A program made the position numbers and the translations under genes. This document shows, piece after piece, positions 1-10,220 of a DNA stretch of 64,000 nt (positions within the stretch are counted from its first letter, which is position 1; each line of letters starts with the position of its first letter). This DNA comes from Pocillopora verrucosa (taxonomy: Eukaryota > Cnidaria > Anthozoa > Scleractinia > Pocilloporidae). The notes below the pieces were generated by a model, which was not told the origin of the DNA, did not search any database, and worked only from the letters and a program-made list of their open reading frames with translations. The DNA lies in assembly GCF_036669915.1 (NCBI RefSeq), contig NC_089321.1, forward strand, positions 12,019,914 through 12,083,913, in the 5' to 3' direction.

Positions 1-297
1 TCAAGAATCAGTAGACATACATGCATTAAGCTACACACACAACTCTATAGCCGTCAATGGCGTCGGACTCACAAACTCTCCCTCTCAAACATGAATGTCT
101 GAAGCGCACGCGGGAATGGGAAAAACACTGCAATTTTACGAGAAGATTAGCAAAACATTTTCGTACTCGTTGTAATCCCCAACACCTTTTCCCATTTTAT
201 GCATTTTGAAACTGAAACAGAGATTCAAAAAAACTTATAACTGCTATAAGAATTCTAAGTATTCATAATTTGTTAATGACATTACACAATGACTTAC

Positions 298-3200
298 TCC
301 TGTTTTCTGACATAATGCTTTCCAAGAACAGTCAGTCCGAATGAGCCTCCAACTACAAAAAATGATAACAAGGTTACCTTCGAAAATATTAAGACGACTA
401 AGAAACCCACATCGATAATTAATTAAACGCTTAAAGTTACCACCGAATCCAGGTGGGAATTTTTTTGCAACACGCTCTAAGAGCAGAGAAAATGCCGGAT
501 TAAGTCAGCTTAAGCACTATGTTTAAGAAGAAGCAGGAACGCCAGAAAATTTCGTTATCTTAAGAAGGTGCTCTGCAAGCAATTGGTAATCTCTAGTTCG
601 ACTAAACGACTTATAATCCTATAAATTATGAAATAGAGCGAGGGAAAAGCTGACATGAAGCTACCTTATTTTAAGAAAAGGCAAATCTGGTACAGGGAAG
701 AAGTATTCTTTACTTACTCATATCTTTGAGGTAAATAGTAATATAAGGCCACTGGTAGGGATCTGTGTCAACACAGTAGCTCTTCCAGAAGCGTTCATCA
801 ACAGGAGGACCACGCTGGCAAGACAAAGGAAAAAAAAAGGGCAGAAACACATTAACAATTAGGATATACAGTTTCGCTAAGGAATACGTTATTTTCGGAG
901 CTTACTTTGCATCGAAAGATGCCATTCAACGATCACGTGCACTAACCCCTTTCCTCCGCTCAGTCGAGGGAAAACCGCAACATGGTAGGGTATTTGTCCA
1001 ACAATTTGATAGCTTTCCATGCCTTTTTTTTTTGGGGGGGGGGGGGAGGGGGGGAAGATACTCATTTAAACTCCTAGTTGGAGAGACGCACTCTTTAAAT
1101 AAAGTGTCTTTCCAGGAACAAAACGCGTAATTAACTCAACTAAGGTTCCAACTGGACCTTTACACCCAGAATCGTAATCAGTCTTTGTTAAGTGCTGCCA
1201 TTTTGAAGAAACTTCTAAAATGAAAAGGTTGCAGATTCAGTGGACTGGACACCAGATCTCTATATGCGGGACTGACCCCTTTTTGCAAGTTGTGATCATC
1301 CAGAGGATCGTTTAGTAAGAAAATTGTCTCGAAAAAATAAAACAAACAATTTCTTACCTCCTTTAGTTGTGCTATAACTGCTGCGTAAATCTCAGGTTGT
1401 AATAAAATATCCGTTGTGCCTTAGAAAAGGAAAATGTTTTTTTTGATTGAGCAGAATCAGTAGCATGCCCCCACATCAAGCAACGAGTAAGCGAGCCCAC
1501 GAACATCTCCGCAGTGCTCCCAAAAGTGTTAATTAAAGGGGAAATCTTTCACTGAAAACAAAATGTGCATGTGCACCATGGAAGTACTTACCACTGTCAA
1601 CAATGGCGGCTGAGAAACTAGGGGGTAAAAAACCTAAACTATTGCCAGCAACATCCTGAAAGATGAATATAAGAGCCGTACAAATCAGCTGTCTGGTTCT
1701 GCGGCCAAGTGGGTAAGGGCAGCAAGACCTGCACTTTCTTGTTGTTCGCGTTTAAGAGTTCATAATAAAAATAAGCAATGGTACTACGATTATCAGTTGA
1801 GTGAGGCGCAGGTAAGTTTGGTAACGGGGCTTTGATGGTAAAAATTACGGTTTTGTCTAAAGGCGATCTTCCTTATTTCCAGTAGTGACCGAATCTCAAA
1901 AATCGTCCGTCCCCAACCGTCGAACGTGAAAGTTCGCTAAAAGCGGTGAAACGACACGTTGTCATTGGAAACAGAGCCGGTTGCTCGTGACAACAAGATT
2001 TTAACATCAAAACGTGGTCGCCAAACTTCTGTCGCGTTTCACTCAACCGGAAATCGTAGTATTTCTCTATAAGATTTCCTCTGGTCATGCGTCTTCCTGA
2101 AAAAAAACCTAACAAGTTCTCCAAAAAATATCATAGCTCAGGAATGACACGTGAATAAAAAGAAACAATGAAGAAGCGTTATACGTTACCTAGTAATATA
2201 GAAAGTAATCCGGGATTGCTTTGGTTTTATTCCTTTGCTCTATGATTGGTTCACTCTCTCGACCAATCAAAAGCAAAACTTAAACCACTTACGACTTGGT
2301 CGCTCGCGTTTTTCCCGCGCTTCAGGCAGTTTGCTTGTTTTTAATTTGAGTTCTCATTGTCTAATGATAATATAAACCTAGGCTCTGATTGGTCGCTGGA
2401 ATTAATTTGGTTTTGGTTTTTCGACTCTCAATGTAATTAAAAAGCGCTGTAATGCAGGCTTGCTTGTACGTTTGTACGTTCGAGTTAGGTAGACTTGAGC
2501 TAGGAAAGCCATAGAGGGGGTAAGTTTCTAGAGAGACTGTGGTACTGCGTTGGTGGGAGAGTATAACAGGGTAATTTAGTATTATCAACTGAGTCGATAA
2601 CGTCAGTTGGCCACGTAAAGAGTTTAAAGGCTGACGTTTCGAGCGTTAGCCCTTCGTCAGAGGCTAACGCTGAAACGTCAGCCTTTAAACTCTTTGCGAT
2701 CGTTAATTTACGTTATCAACTCTGTTGATAACACTTAATTACCTGGGAAAACCATGTCCAGTACAAGGAGAACAAGTAAAAAATGATAGACATGGTCTTT
2801 TTAAACAATCGGTTTCTTCTGACTTTACATTCGTCAGGTTGTCATACATAACGATAGACTCACTTACAATGCCTGTCATGGAAACGCTGTACCAGGTTTC
2901 TTGATTAATGCTCGTGTAGTGAATAGGCCCGCGATACGCCGACGGTTCTGGAGCGTCCAGCCAGATTTTACCCTTTGGAAAAATGAAATGTTCAGTTTTT
3001 AGTGATACCTCTCGACATGAACACCCACACAACGAAACTGTTCATGCTACACCAGCTCATATTTACAGTCAATTAATGTCAAAGAACCATATATTTGAAA
3101 AACAGACATGAAATCAAATCAACTCAGATCAATAAAAGACGGAGAAGATTGCACAAATAATCCAATTTTCCTCAAAACCTCTGAAATATATTGGGAGAGA

Positions 3201-6200
3201 ACTAAGGACGAGGTTGTGCTGTAACTCGTCGGAACCCATCGGAAATATTTGGGCGCCTTCGTCGGAAACGATTACGACTAATCTTATCAAGCTATGTAGA
3301 TTGGCCTACTCAAAAAATTACAGATAAAATATAGAGGTCAAATTCGCTCACCATTCCATTACACAGCCCTAGAGTGAATACATTTGGAACTTTGTTATCC
3401 TGGACGAGCTGATCGTACAATGGCTACGAGAAAAATGTGAATGAAAACTTTTGCCTCAGTTGGGAAATAGTCATTATTATTTATCGCCTGAAACGGGGGG
3501 GGGGGGGGAGGGGGAGGGAAGGGGAGGGGGATTTTAGGGGATCTCATGGTTTCCAGCGAAAACGGAGGGGGGTTCGGCGTTCGCTAATAACCTGTTAATG
3601 ATCGTTAATAACCTGTTAATGAGGAGGGGGGGGGACATAAGAACGTTACAGAGCCTTATGGGGGGGGGGGGGCAGATAAAGTTCATTGTGACACAATCCG
3701 AATACGTAGATCCATCCGTTAAGGTAGAAAGATAAACTTTATAATCCTGCTTTAGAGTTTTGCTTGCAAGCAAAAGCTCTAAAGCAGAAATTTTTTGAAA
3801 AACAAATATTTACAATGGTGATAACTAATAAGTACCTGAACATCATCAGTCGCCAGGGTTTTATACGCCAGGCCAAGAATCCCCTCATTTATGGAATTTC
3901 CTGCATTGATGAGGCGAAAAACGAAGTTAGTAAGTCGAAGAGGTAGTAAGTTTTGAAATCTCTTCAATATCGTCTCTTTCAGTGTCAGAGGAATACCAAG
4001 AGAATTTATCGAGATGGAAATGCCTGTTGACCTGCAGGTTTTCGTTGTGATTTAAGAACATTTCAGAGGGTCTCAATGGGTCGGGTTGACTGTTAAGTGT
4101 AAAACTTGACAAATTTAACCGTTTACAGTCATAAAAAAGTTTACACTTAGAGGTGATACTGTAAGGAAAGATTAGATGCTAGTCACTTCGAGGGCTAAAA
4201 AGGTACGTTAACGACCGTCGCATAAATTATTGCAAAGTGCAAGCAAACACATTTGCTCGCATAAACTTTTTAAAGTTCTTGCAAGCAAATATATTGTTGT
4301 ACAAAACAAATTTTAAAAACTGTTACTTCAATTCCATCTTACTGAGGAAGAAGTCTTTTTCGTGCCTTATGACCGCAAATTCTGCTGTCGTCCTCGGACC
4401 TAAAGGATTAAAAAATGGGAAAGGAATCTCTTTAAACACTGAACACCTATTTTATGTCATGTTAATCTTACAAGCTCATCACCAGTCTATTTTCTTTTTC
4501 AACCCTCTCTCCCTCCCCTCTCTCCTTGAATGACGCATACCCGACCTGCTGAAATGATTTACACAACAATAAAGAACAGCATGGAAATAACGGTGGCTAA
4601 GAAAAAGAATTGGTTTGAACAACTCCGCACCTGCCCCTCCCTTAACACAACATTTATCCTGAGTTGTTTTCAGTCGACTGTTGTCGGGTCAGCCAGGGGA
4701 GGGGTGGGTGCACAGGTGCTTAGATACTGATATTGTTCCCGTTTTTCTTTAACACAAACATCACTGATGCGGAAAAGCCTCGTTGCTGAACTTTTTTGCG
4801 ACACAAGTTAAGCTGACAATCAAGAAGTAGAGAGGTGAAAGACTCTGTAGCGGCTGGATTCACAATACACATCACATGTATAAAAAAATCCCTTTACCCT
4901 GTGGTTTTTAACTTGATAGGCATCAGATTCATCTTACCTTCACCTGGGAAGGCCACGACATCGAGATAAATATCCCCTGACCACGCCCCTTTTCCGTACT
5001 CTGTTTCGATCTGCAGGATAAGAAAAAATATCGTAATTCAGAAAGAAACCAGCCAAAGGTTTGTCACACCTGTATGATCTTTCATACATGATCGACTGTT
5101 AAGCACTCAACAAAATCCCTTGGAATAAGAAACCAGTCATCCTTTGGTTGTGTCACGATGAAATTTACTTACTCCAACCCTGAGACTCTGTAATATTTCA
5201 ATGATCCTCCCCCCCCCCTTATAATTGTCTATAGTCCCCTCTTTACACTCTGTTGACGACGACTGATTCCCCCTCTGTTCCCCCTGAAAGTCATGTGATC
5301 CCGTGAAAATCCTCGACTTTCCCCCTCCCTAACTCACCCCACCCCCAGGCGATAAAAATTGACTGTTCCTTAATTTTACTCTGAACGGTATTTCAAAATT
5401 TCAGCTCTAAGATGAAATATGAAAAGCACTCACTGGAATATGTTGATCTACCGATGTATTGGACTTCTCTGGATGATAGAAGGTCTCTATTTGACACTTA
5501 TGATCCATTTCATCTTGACATTCTGGGCCTTCAGAAGCGAGACATAAAGAAGACACAGTTTGAATTATTTTTTATTTTATCTTTTTACCTTTATCATATT
5601 ATAACTAATGTCTGAAGAGCAGGCACTCAAATTTCCGGGCAAAGGTGTGAAGTGCAGGGCGTGACATCTTTGTTTCGTGCTCCTACACCTTTGGGTGACC
5701 ACCTGTTTGAAAAATCTCAGCTATAAGGCCACACGGATTAATGTATGTATTTGAAAAACTGCCCACCTACCCCTCCCCTAATACAGCAACAGTCAATCGA
5801 TAACAAGTAAGGGTTAGTGTTGGGTTAGAGGAGGGGTGGGTACGAGTTGCTCAGAATTTGACATTGCCCTAGCCACAATCTCTTTGACTAAGATTTCCTT
5901 TTTGTAACGATGAAAATACGCAGCTAGTAGATTAAACAGACCAATAGAATTGATGTAAGCACTTTAAAAGACGGAAAATATTTTCAGCGGTCTTCACGAG
6001 GCGGCCGTATTTTAGATTAATGTTGAACAGTATCTCACTTCGTTCACTCGCTAAAGAAATGATCAACTCTCGAAGATCCTTTTTATCATGTTTCAGATAA
6101 ACTCTTACCTGCAATAGCCATGTTGGAGGAACCAGTATCAATCAAAAACTCCAGCTTTAAAGTAATGGAATGGGAAAATTAGCTAGGCCTTTGTTTAAAT

Positions 6201-7097
6201 AAGTCAGATTCGTGGATTGAACTCGATTTAGGCGTGAGAATGTTCCCTCCAATTTTATAAAGCGAAAAAGATCACGTTTAAGTACATTGTTAAACAGAAA
6301 GGCAACGAGAAGAAAGAAAGGTTTAAACTGGGAAACACTGCTCGTTTGGAAAACAGACTTGCAGAGCTAAAGTTATGTGAAATGTGCGGTGATCATAGCT
6401 TGAAATCCCCCCCCCCCCCCCCCCCTCCGCTTGATCTGCCCTTATGGGTCCGGTACGCTTCTCGACTGACCAAAGTCTTTCCGCCTTTAAGTTATTCAGC
6501 AGCTAGCTTTCCTTTCTCTTGTGACCAGTTACTCTGTTAAACAACATATCTCATTATCTATCGATAACGATTTAAGCAAGTTCACATTTTATTTGCATTC
6601 TCATGATGAACAAATACAATTACCCGTTGAGGGGGTGTGCCTAGATCCAACTCGATAACATAAGCATAGGAGGTGCTCTATGGGAAAACAAACAAACAAA
6701 AAAAAAGAAATGTAAAAACGCTGATAGAAATACCTTTGCAAGAAGCCAGTCAAATATAAAGCTTTCAAACGAAAATAAAGCTGATATAGAGTAGAAAATT
6801 AGTGTTAAGCGCGTTTGGGTGTTGCATTACATGTTCACGCAAATCACTAAAAAAATAACAAACAATTATAATACAACATACGCGAAGTGTAAATTCCATT
6901 TCCTCTTGATCGCTGTCTGCTGTTGGTGCAGGCGTTGCAGTTACTGCAGTCGTATTTCTATGTCTGTGATGTTTGGTTTTTCTACGTAAATCAAATGACA
7001 GCATCGTGGACTTTTTATGTTCAAATTTCGGCGGAGCCGACGCGCTCGATGCTAAGGGCAAAAGGAGAAGTACCAAAACCATCCATCGAACGAACAT
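298..7097 (-). CDS. Beta-secretase-like (BACE family) membrane aspartic protease, 13 exons, 3' end off the window
   Basis: This is an A1-family aspartic protease that would cleave membrane proteins in the secretory pathway. Exons in transcript order: 6882-7097, 6624-6677, 6109-6154, 5434-5486, 4938-5010, 4343-4399, 3836-3900, 3352-3423, 2868-2972, 1592-1655, 1358-1419, 718-814, 298-352. All joins keep phase (1019 nt, about 340 aa). The start ATG at 7097 is followed by a hydrophobic signal peptide (residues 1-20). The first catalytic motif, LIDTGSSN, puts Asp near residue 96. The second, IVDSGTT, is split across exons 10 and 11, with Asp near 267. NEGILGLAY and VPNVFTLGLC match BACE, and SFGLTVLGKHYVRKQ sits where BACE has its SFRITILPQQYLRP segment, which favours BACE over cathepsin D. 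The C-terminal disulfide region and membrane anchor would lie left of base 1. It is slightly shorter than BACE1 after exon 3 and exon 8, so one or two tiny exons may be missed. Confidence 0.87.
1027..1056. repeat. Poly(T)/poly(G) tract
   Basis: A run of T passes directly into long G runs with a few A interruptions. It lies inside an intron of the BACE-like gene. Such tracts are recurrent in this window and have G-quadruplex potential. No function is visible. Confidence 0.7.
2205..2450 (+). repeat. CCAAT-rich dispersed repeat, copy 1
   Basis: This is a copy of a roughly 250-bp element. Shared landmarks in order are: CTTTGCTCT(A/G)TGATTGGT, an ACCAATCA inverted CCAAT box, CGCGTTTTTCCCGCGCTTC, TTTTGAGTTCTCATTG, a second TGATTGG box and a final GACTCTCAAT. 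Other copies lie near 7691, 33883, 35560 and, partial, 62055. All lie in the same orientation on the plus strand. It lies in intron 9 of the BACE-like gene. Confidence 0.7.
2582..2737. repeat. Foldback element: two roughly 75-bp inverted arms
   Basis: The left arm (about 2582-2657) and right arm (about 2662-2737) are imperfect reverse complements around a short loop. Both contain AGAGTTTAAAGGCTGACGTT or its complement, and the ends read TTATCAAC...GTTGATAA. Flanking sequence at 2505-2590 (complement of CCTGTTATACTCTCCCA and neighbours) recurs at 52340-52415 and 59190-59250. This marks a dispersed foldback family lying in a BACE-like intron. Confidence 0.75.
3465..3720 (+). repeat. G-skewed dispersed repeat, copy 1
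   Basis: It begins with TTATTATTTATCGCCTGAAA, followed by very long G runs. It then carries a GGGGATCTCATGGTTTCCAG-type block, an internal duplication of a TAACCTGTTAATGA unit, more G runs, and ends with a TGTGACACAA motif. Similar blocks, in either orientation, occur near 5140, 8585, 11120, 17150, 30285 and 36595. Confidence 0.6.
4616..4715. repeat. Small inverted-repeat element, copy 1
   Basis: GCACCTGCCCCTCCCTTAAC on the left pairs imperfectly with a right arm around GGGGAGGGGTGGGTGCACAG. A second element of the same design is at 5755-5860. Both lie in introns of the BACE-like gene. Confidence 0.5.
5140..5375 (-). repeat. G-skewed dispersed repeat, copy 2 (C-rich strand shown)
   Basis: It is in reverse orientation to the copy at 3465. 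It has poly-C tracts, AGTCATGTGATCCCGTGAAA and an AGGCGATAAAAATTGACTG end. It lies in an intron of the BACE-like gene. Confidence 0.55.
5755..5860. repeat. Small inverted-repeat element, copy 2
   Basis: CCCACCTACCCCTCCCCTAA pairs with TAGAGGAGGGGTGGGTACGA about 50 bases on. It has the same architecture as the element at 4616-4715. Confidence 0.5.
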
Positions 7098-7690
7098 AAC
7101 CGCAAATCCACGTACTTAGACATCGAAGAGGATCAAAAAGCCATCAAACTCCGCAACGAAAGGTAAAAGGAAGTTCAATAATCCTCCCCTGCTTTGCGAA
7201 AAAGTTATTTTGGGCACTCTCGCCAGCAAAGAGTGAACAACCGGGTGAATTCAGGCGTGTCGTCATTGAAAAGAACACCTGTAAGTTTTGACAGCTCTGT
7301 GATAAAACAAATTCTACGTCTGAATTACTTCTTGTTGATCGTATTGACGAGGCAAAAACCTTCAGTGAACAGAGAAGAGGTGATTTACTAATCAAATTAA
7401 AACACAATTAGTGGAGCAGAAGTATCGCAATCTTGAAAGTGCTTGTCTCCCGTCGCTGAAGCCTGAGTTCGATTTCGCAATACGGATGACATACACGGGT
7501 TAACATTTTTTCTTGTTTCTTCGTCCTTGCTCCGAGAGTTTTCCTCAGAATTTTTTGGTTTTCCTCCCTCTGCGAAAACCGGTCCTCCAAATGATAGATA
7601 ATACGCTGAATGTAGAGTCACCTCGTACAAATGCTACAGCTTAACTCCAACTTATTATCAGTTCGAGCAATATTCAATTAAGTGTCCAAA

Positions 7691-7945
7691 GTAATTTGGG
7701 ACTGCATCGTTTTTCCTTTACTTTGCTCTGTGATTGGTCTAGAAAACTTGCGCTACTCTTTCAGCCAATCAGACGCAACATTAAATCCAATCACGGCTTA
7801 GTTGTTCGCGTTTTCCCGCGCTTTCGGAGATTTGGTCGGTTTTATTTTGAGTTCTCATTGGCTCTTAAATGCATTTTCCTACCTTCTGATTGGTTGTTGG
7901 GATTACTTTGGTTTGGGTTTATGACACTCAATCGAAAAGGCCCTA
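7691..7945 (+). repeat. CCAAT-rich dispersed repeat, copy 2
   Basis: This is the best preserved copy of the family: CTTTGCTCTGTGATTGGTCT, then CAGCCAATCAGACGCAACA, GCGTTTTCCCGCGCTTTCGG, TTTTGAGTTCTCATTGGCTC and CTTCTGATTGGTTGTTGG. Five CCAAT boxes (both orientations) occur within 200 bases. A chance 84-codon reading frame on the plus strand lies within it. It lies about 600 bases upstream of the BACE-like start codon. Confidence 0.75.
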
Positions 7946-8584
7946 AATGAGCAAAGTGTCATCACAATTGAAATTTAAAACTGAACATTTAGGAAGGCTC
8001 AGGGCTTCCTATCGACTTAAACCATGCGATACTCAATTAACAAAATAAATATATGAAGCCATAAATTGCAACCAAGATCCGTATTGTAAGATCTTGTTTC
8101 AACTTGAAAGTGATACAAAAACTTAGAATAATAGAATAGTACACTCTTGAAAGTCTGAAAGTGAAAGTACGAAGAGACTTAAAAAAACCCCAAATCTTTC
8201 ACGGTGATTTGCTTTTGTGGGATTTTCAGAGAGTATGGGCAGATATGGTGAGGACGATAGAAAACATCAAGACAATAGGACCTACGAAAAAAAATTAAAT
8301 TTATTTACGTATTTTTAAGTTACAGTGCGATCAGCGAGCACCATATTTTTGAAAAATCTAATAATACGCTTTTTTGTTGTCACATTGCACACAGAGAGCA
8401 TTCGAGAAAATCTTTTAAACATAAACCATCGAGACCACAGCATGAGTTTGATTTGAAATGAAAGATAAAATCGTCTGAGCTGTTTTTTTTATTTATTTTT
8501 TATCTTTAGCAAATCACTCCCTCTTCACCTCTTTCCGACCCCTCCCCTAATTTTGCAAAGTAGAACTAAAGGTTAAGTAAAGGA

Positions 8585-8835
8585 CGAGTTATTATTAATC
8601 GACTGGAAGGGGGAAGGGGAATGAAAGGTTTTTTTTGAGGGGGGGGGATCAAATGGTTTTCAGGGAGAACGGAGAGTGGAATCAGTCGTCGCCAACAGAT
8701 TATAAGGAGGAGACTACAGAAACCTACCAGCCAATTAACTAAACTAATTAACTAATTTAATTTTATCGTGACATTACCAAAATCCTTTGAACCCTCCCCC
8801 CCCCTTCCCAGGTGATTCATAATGACCTGTTCCCA
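8585..8835 (+). repeat. G-skewed dispersed repeat, copy 3
   Basis: It contains GGGGGGGATCAAATGGTTTT, CAGTCGTCGCCAACAG, TATAAGGAGGAGACTACAGA and an ATCGTGACATTACCAAAATC motif ahead of a poly-C tract. These are the landmarks of the family in their usual order. Confidence 0.65.
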
Positions 8836-8897
8836 GGGGTGTAAAATCTTGCAACTTTAGATTACAGTCCTTGTACAACAGTCTTCCCTCCCGTTTC

Positions 8898-10220
8898 TTA
8901 AATTTTAAACACAATATCTGGAATTTGTCCATCAGCTGTTGTAGTCCCATTGAAGCTGGCTTCGTCTACGTCAAATCTAAATCTTATCCCCTCAGTTACA
9001 ACATCTCTCATCCCGTCCGTACCCCCCAACGTGATCGGTCCTTTGAGCAAGACTCTAATGATGTACGGCCGATGACCTCTTACGATGACGGGCTCATCAA
9101 AGAGAATATCATGGACGCGTTTGCTAACATCAGCGAAGAACGTTCCCTCGTACGTACACATAACATCATTGTGCGAATCCAGAAGCTCTACATCAACGCT
9201 AAAAGGACTTGAGCAGTCTTCTTTGTTACTTACTCCGTAAAGTCCAACACCAAGCACAGTGATATCTCGATCGACAGTGAATTTTATACTGTCAACGTTT
9301 GTTCCTTCGCAAAGCCAATCTTGACCGTAAGTGGGGAACCGCGTGCAACGATAAGCCCGGTGCGCTCCAGGACGAGGGTGAGTTAGAAAATTCTTTACTT
9401 TGGTATCATCTTTGGAACCAAAGTATAGAAACGTATTGATCGTTTCTTCAGAGGTAAGAATTCCGGATTGTGCTGCGTCCTCTGAAAACTCTTTCAGAGT
9501 CATCACGGGGAAGCGAATGAAATTCAGAGCGCTGGACAGTACACTCCGTTTGTTTTCTGGCGTCGGTGGAAGAATTTTACGATTGCATTCCCCTTCGGCC
9601 CAGCGTTTTACTGCTTTAAACAGATCCGCTTCGAGCACCGTCAATGTATCACGTGTTAGCACCGCTAGCAACGTTTCATGATCGATTTCGGTAAACGCCT
9701 CAGACGACAAAACTCGAGCTGTTTCCCTATCGATAATTTCCCAGCATTTTTCTTCCAGTTTAGGCTCGCAGAAATAACGCGCTTGCGCGAGTAACGTGAA
9801 GGCATTTTGATGGTCGATGTTCTCTTCCAGAAAATCCACGCACCTCTCGGCTAAAAATGGGAGGAAGTATTTCTTGGCCAAGTATAGAATGCCGAAGACA
9901 TTCGAAGGATCGATTTTTGCTTCATCGTAATAAATGTATCGCAGCAGCTCTAAAAAGCTGCCTGCTTCGCAGTCGCCGATTTTTATCTCTTCCCCTTGTT
10001 CGGCCATTCTTCCGTAAAACATGGCGTAGAACACTGGGCTGCTGATCGCCATTACGTACTTGTGCGCTGGAATTCTCAACTTATCGCATTTTCCGACGAG
10101 AAAATGCACATCGCTCATAAGTTCGTTGTTGAACATGTAACGATTTCGCTCCACAATGTTTCTTTTTTCTGTTTGCCAGTTTTCATCCTCTTGGTAATTC
10201 CTGTGCGTACATCCCGCCAT
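8898..10220 (-). CDS. BTB-BACK-PHR domain protein (BTBD6/BTBD3-like)
   Basis: A substrate adaptor of the cullin-3 ubiquitin ligase type, cytoplasmic by family. The 440-aa reading frame has no intron. Domains: BTB about 31-130 (MSDVHFLVG, PAHKYVMAISSPVFYAMFYG), BACK about 136-240 (AFTLLAQARYF, RWAEGEC), and a C-terminal PHR domain about 290-438 (CDS end, with LGVGLYGVS and RPYIIRVLLKGP). I place the start at the first in-frame ATG (10220, MAGCTHRNYQED). The frame stays open upstream to 10283 but begins there with GTG, not ATG. Length matches BTBD6/BTBD3 proteins. BTBD1/2 would be the alternative; the NWQ-ERN-FNNELM-DVHF lead-in favours the BTBD3/6 branch. Lack of introns, when neighbours have many, could reflect old retroposition. 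Confidence 0.9.
   Translation of the reverse strand: MAGCTHRNYQEDENWQTEKRNIVERNRYMFNNELMSDVHFLVGKCDKLRIPAHKYVMAISSPVFYAMFYGRMAEQGEEIKIGDCEAGSFLELLRYIYYDEAKIDPSNVFGILYLAKKYFLPFLAERCVDFLEENIDHQNAFTLLAQARYFCEPKLEEKCWEIIDRETARVLSSEAFTEIDHETLLAVLTRDTLTVLEADLFKAVKRWAEGECNRKILPPTPENKRSVLSSALNFIRFPVMTLKEFSEDAAQSGILTSEETINTFLYFGSKDDTKVKNFLTHPRPGAHRAYRCTRFPTYGQDWLCEGTNVDSIKFTVDRDITVLGVGLYGVSNKEDCSSPFSVDVELLDSHNDVMCTYEGTFFADVSKRVHDILFDEPVIVRGHRPYIIRVLLKGPITLGGTDGMRDVVTEGIRFRFDVDEASFNGTTTADGQIPDIVFKI

Larger units (their letters stand above)
7098..8897. other. Intergenic region between the BACE-like start and the BTBD6-like stop
   Basis: No coding exon was recognised. It holds the 5' flank of the BACE-like gene, a CCAAT-rich repeat (7691-7945), a G-skewed repeat (8585-8835) and a T-rich stretch near 8480-8500. 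That stretch contains AATAAA on the minus strand (TTTATT, about 8488), a possible poly(A) signal for the BTBD6-like gene. Confidence 0.6.

Noticed and set aside
7696..7950. 84-codon plus-strand frame
   Set aside because: It lies wholly in the CCAAT-rich repeat, begins with TTG and has no domain.
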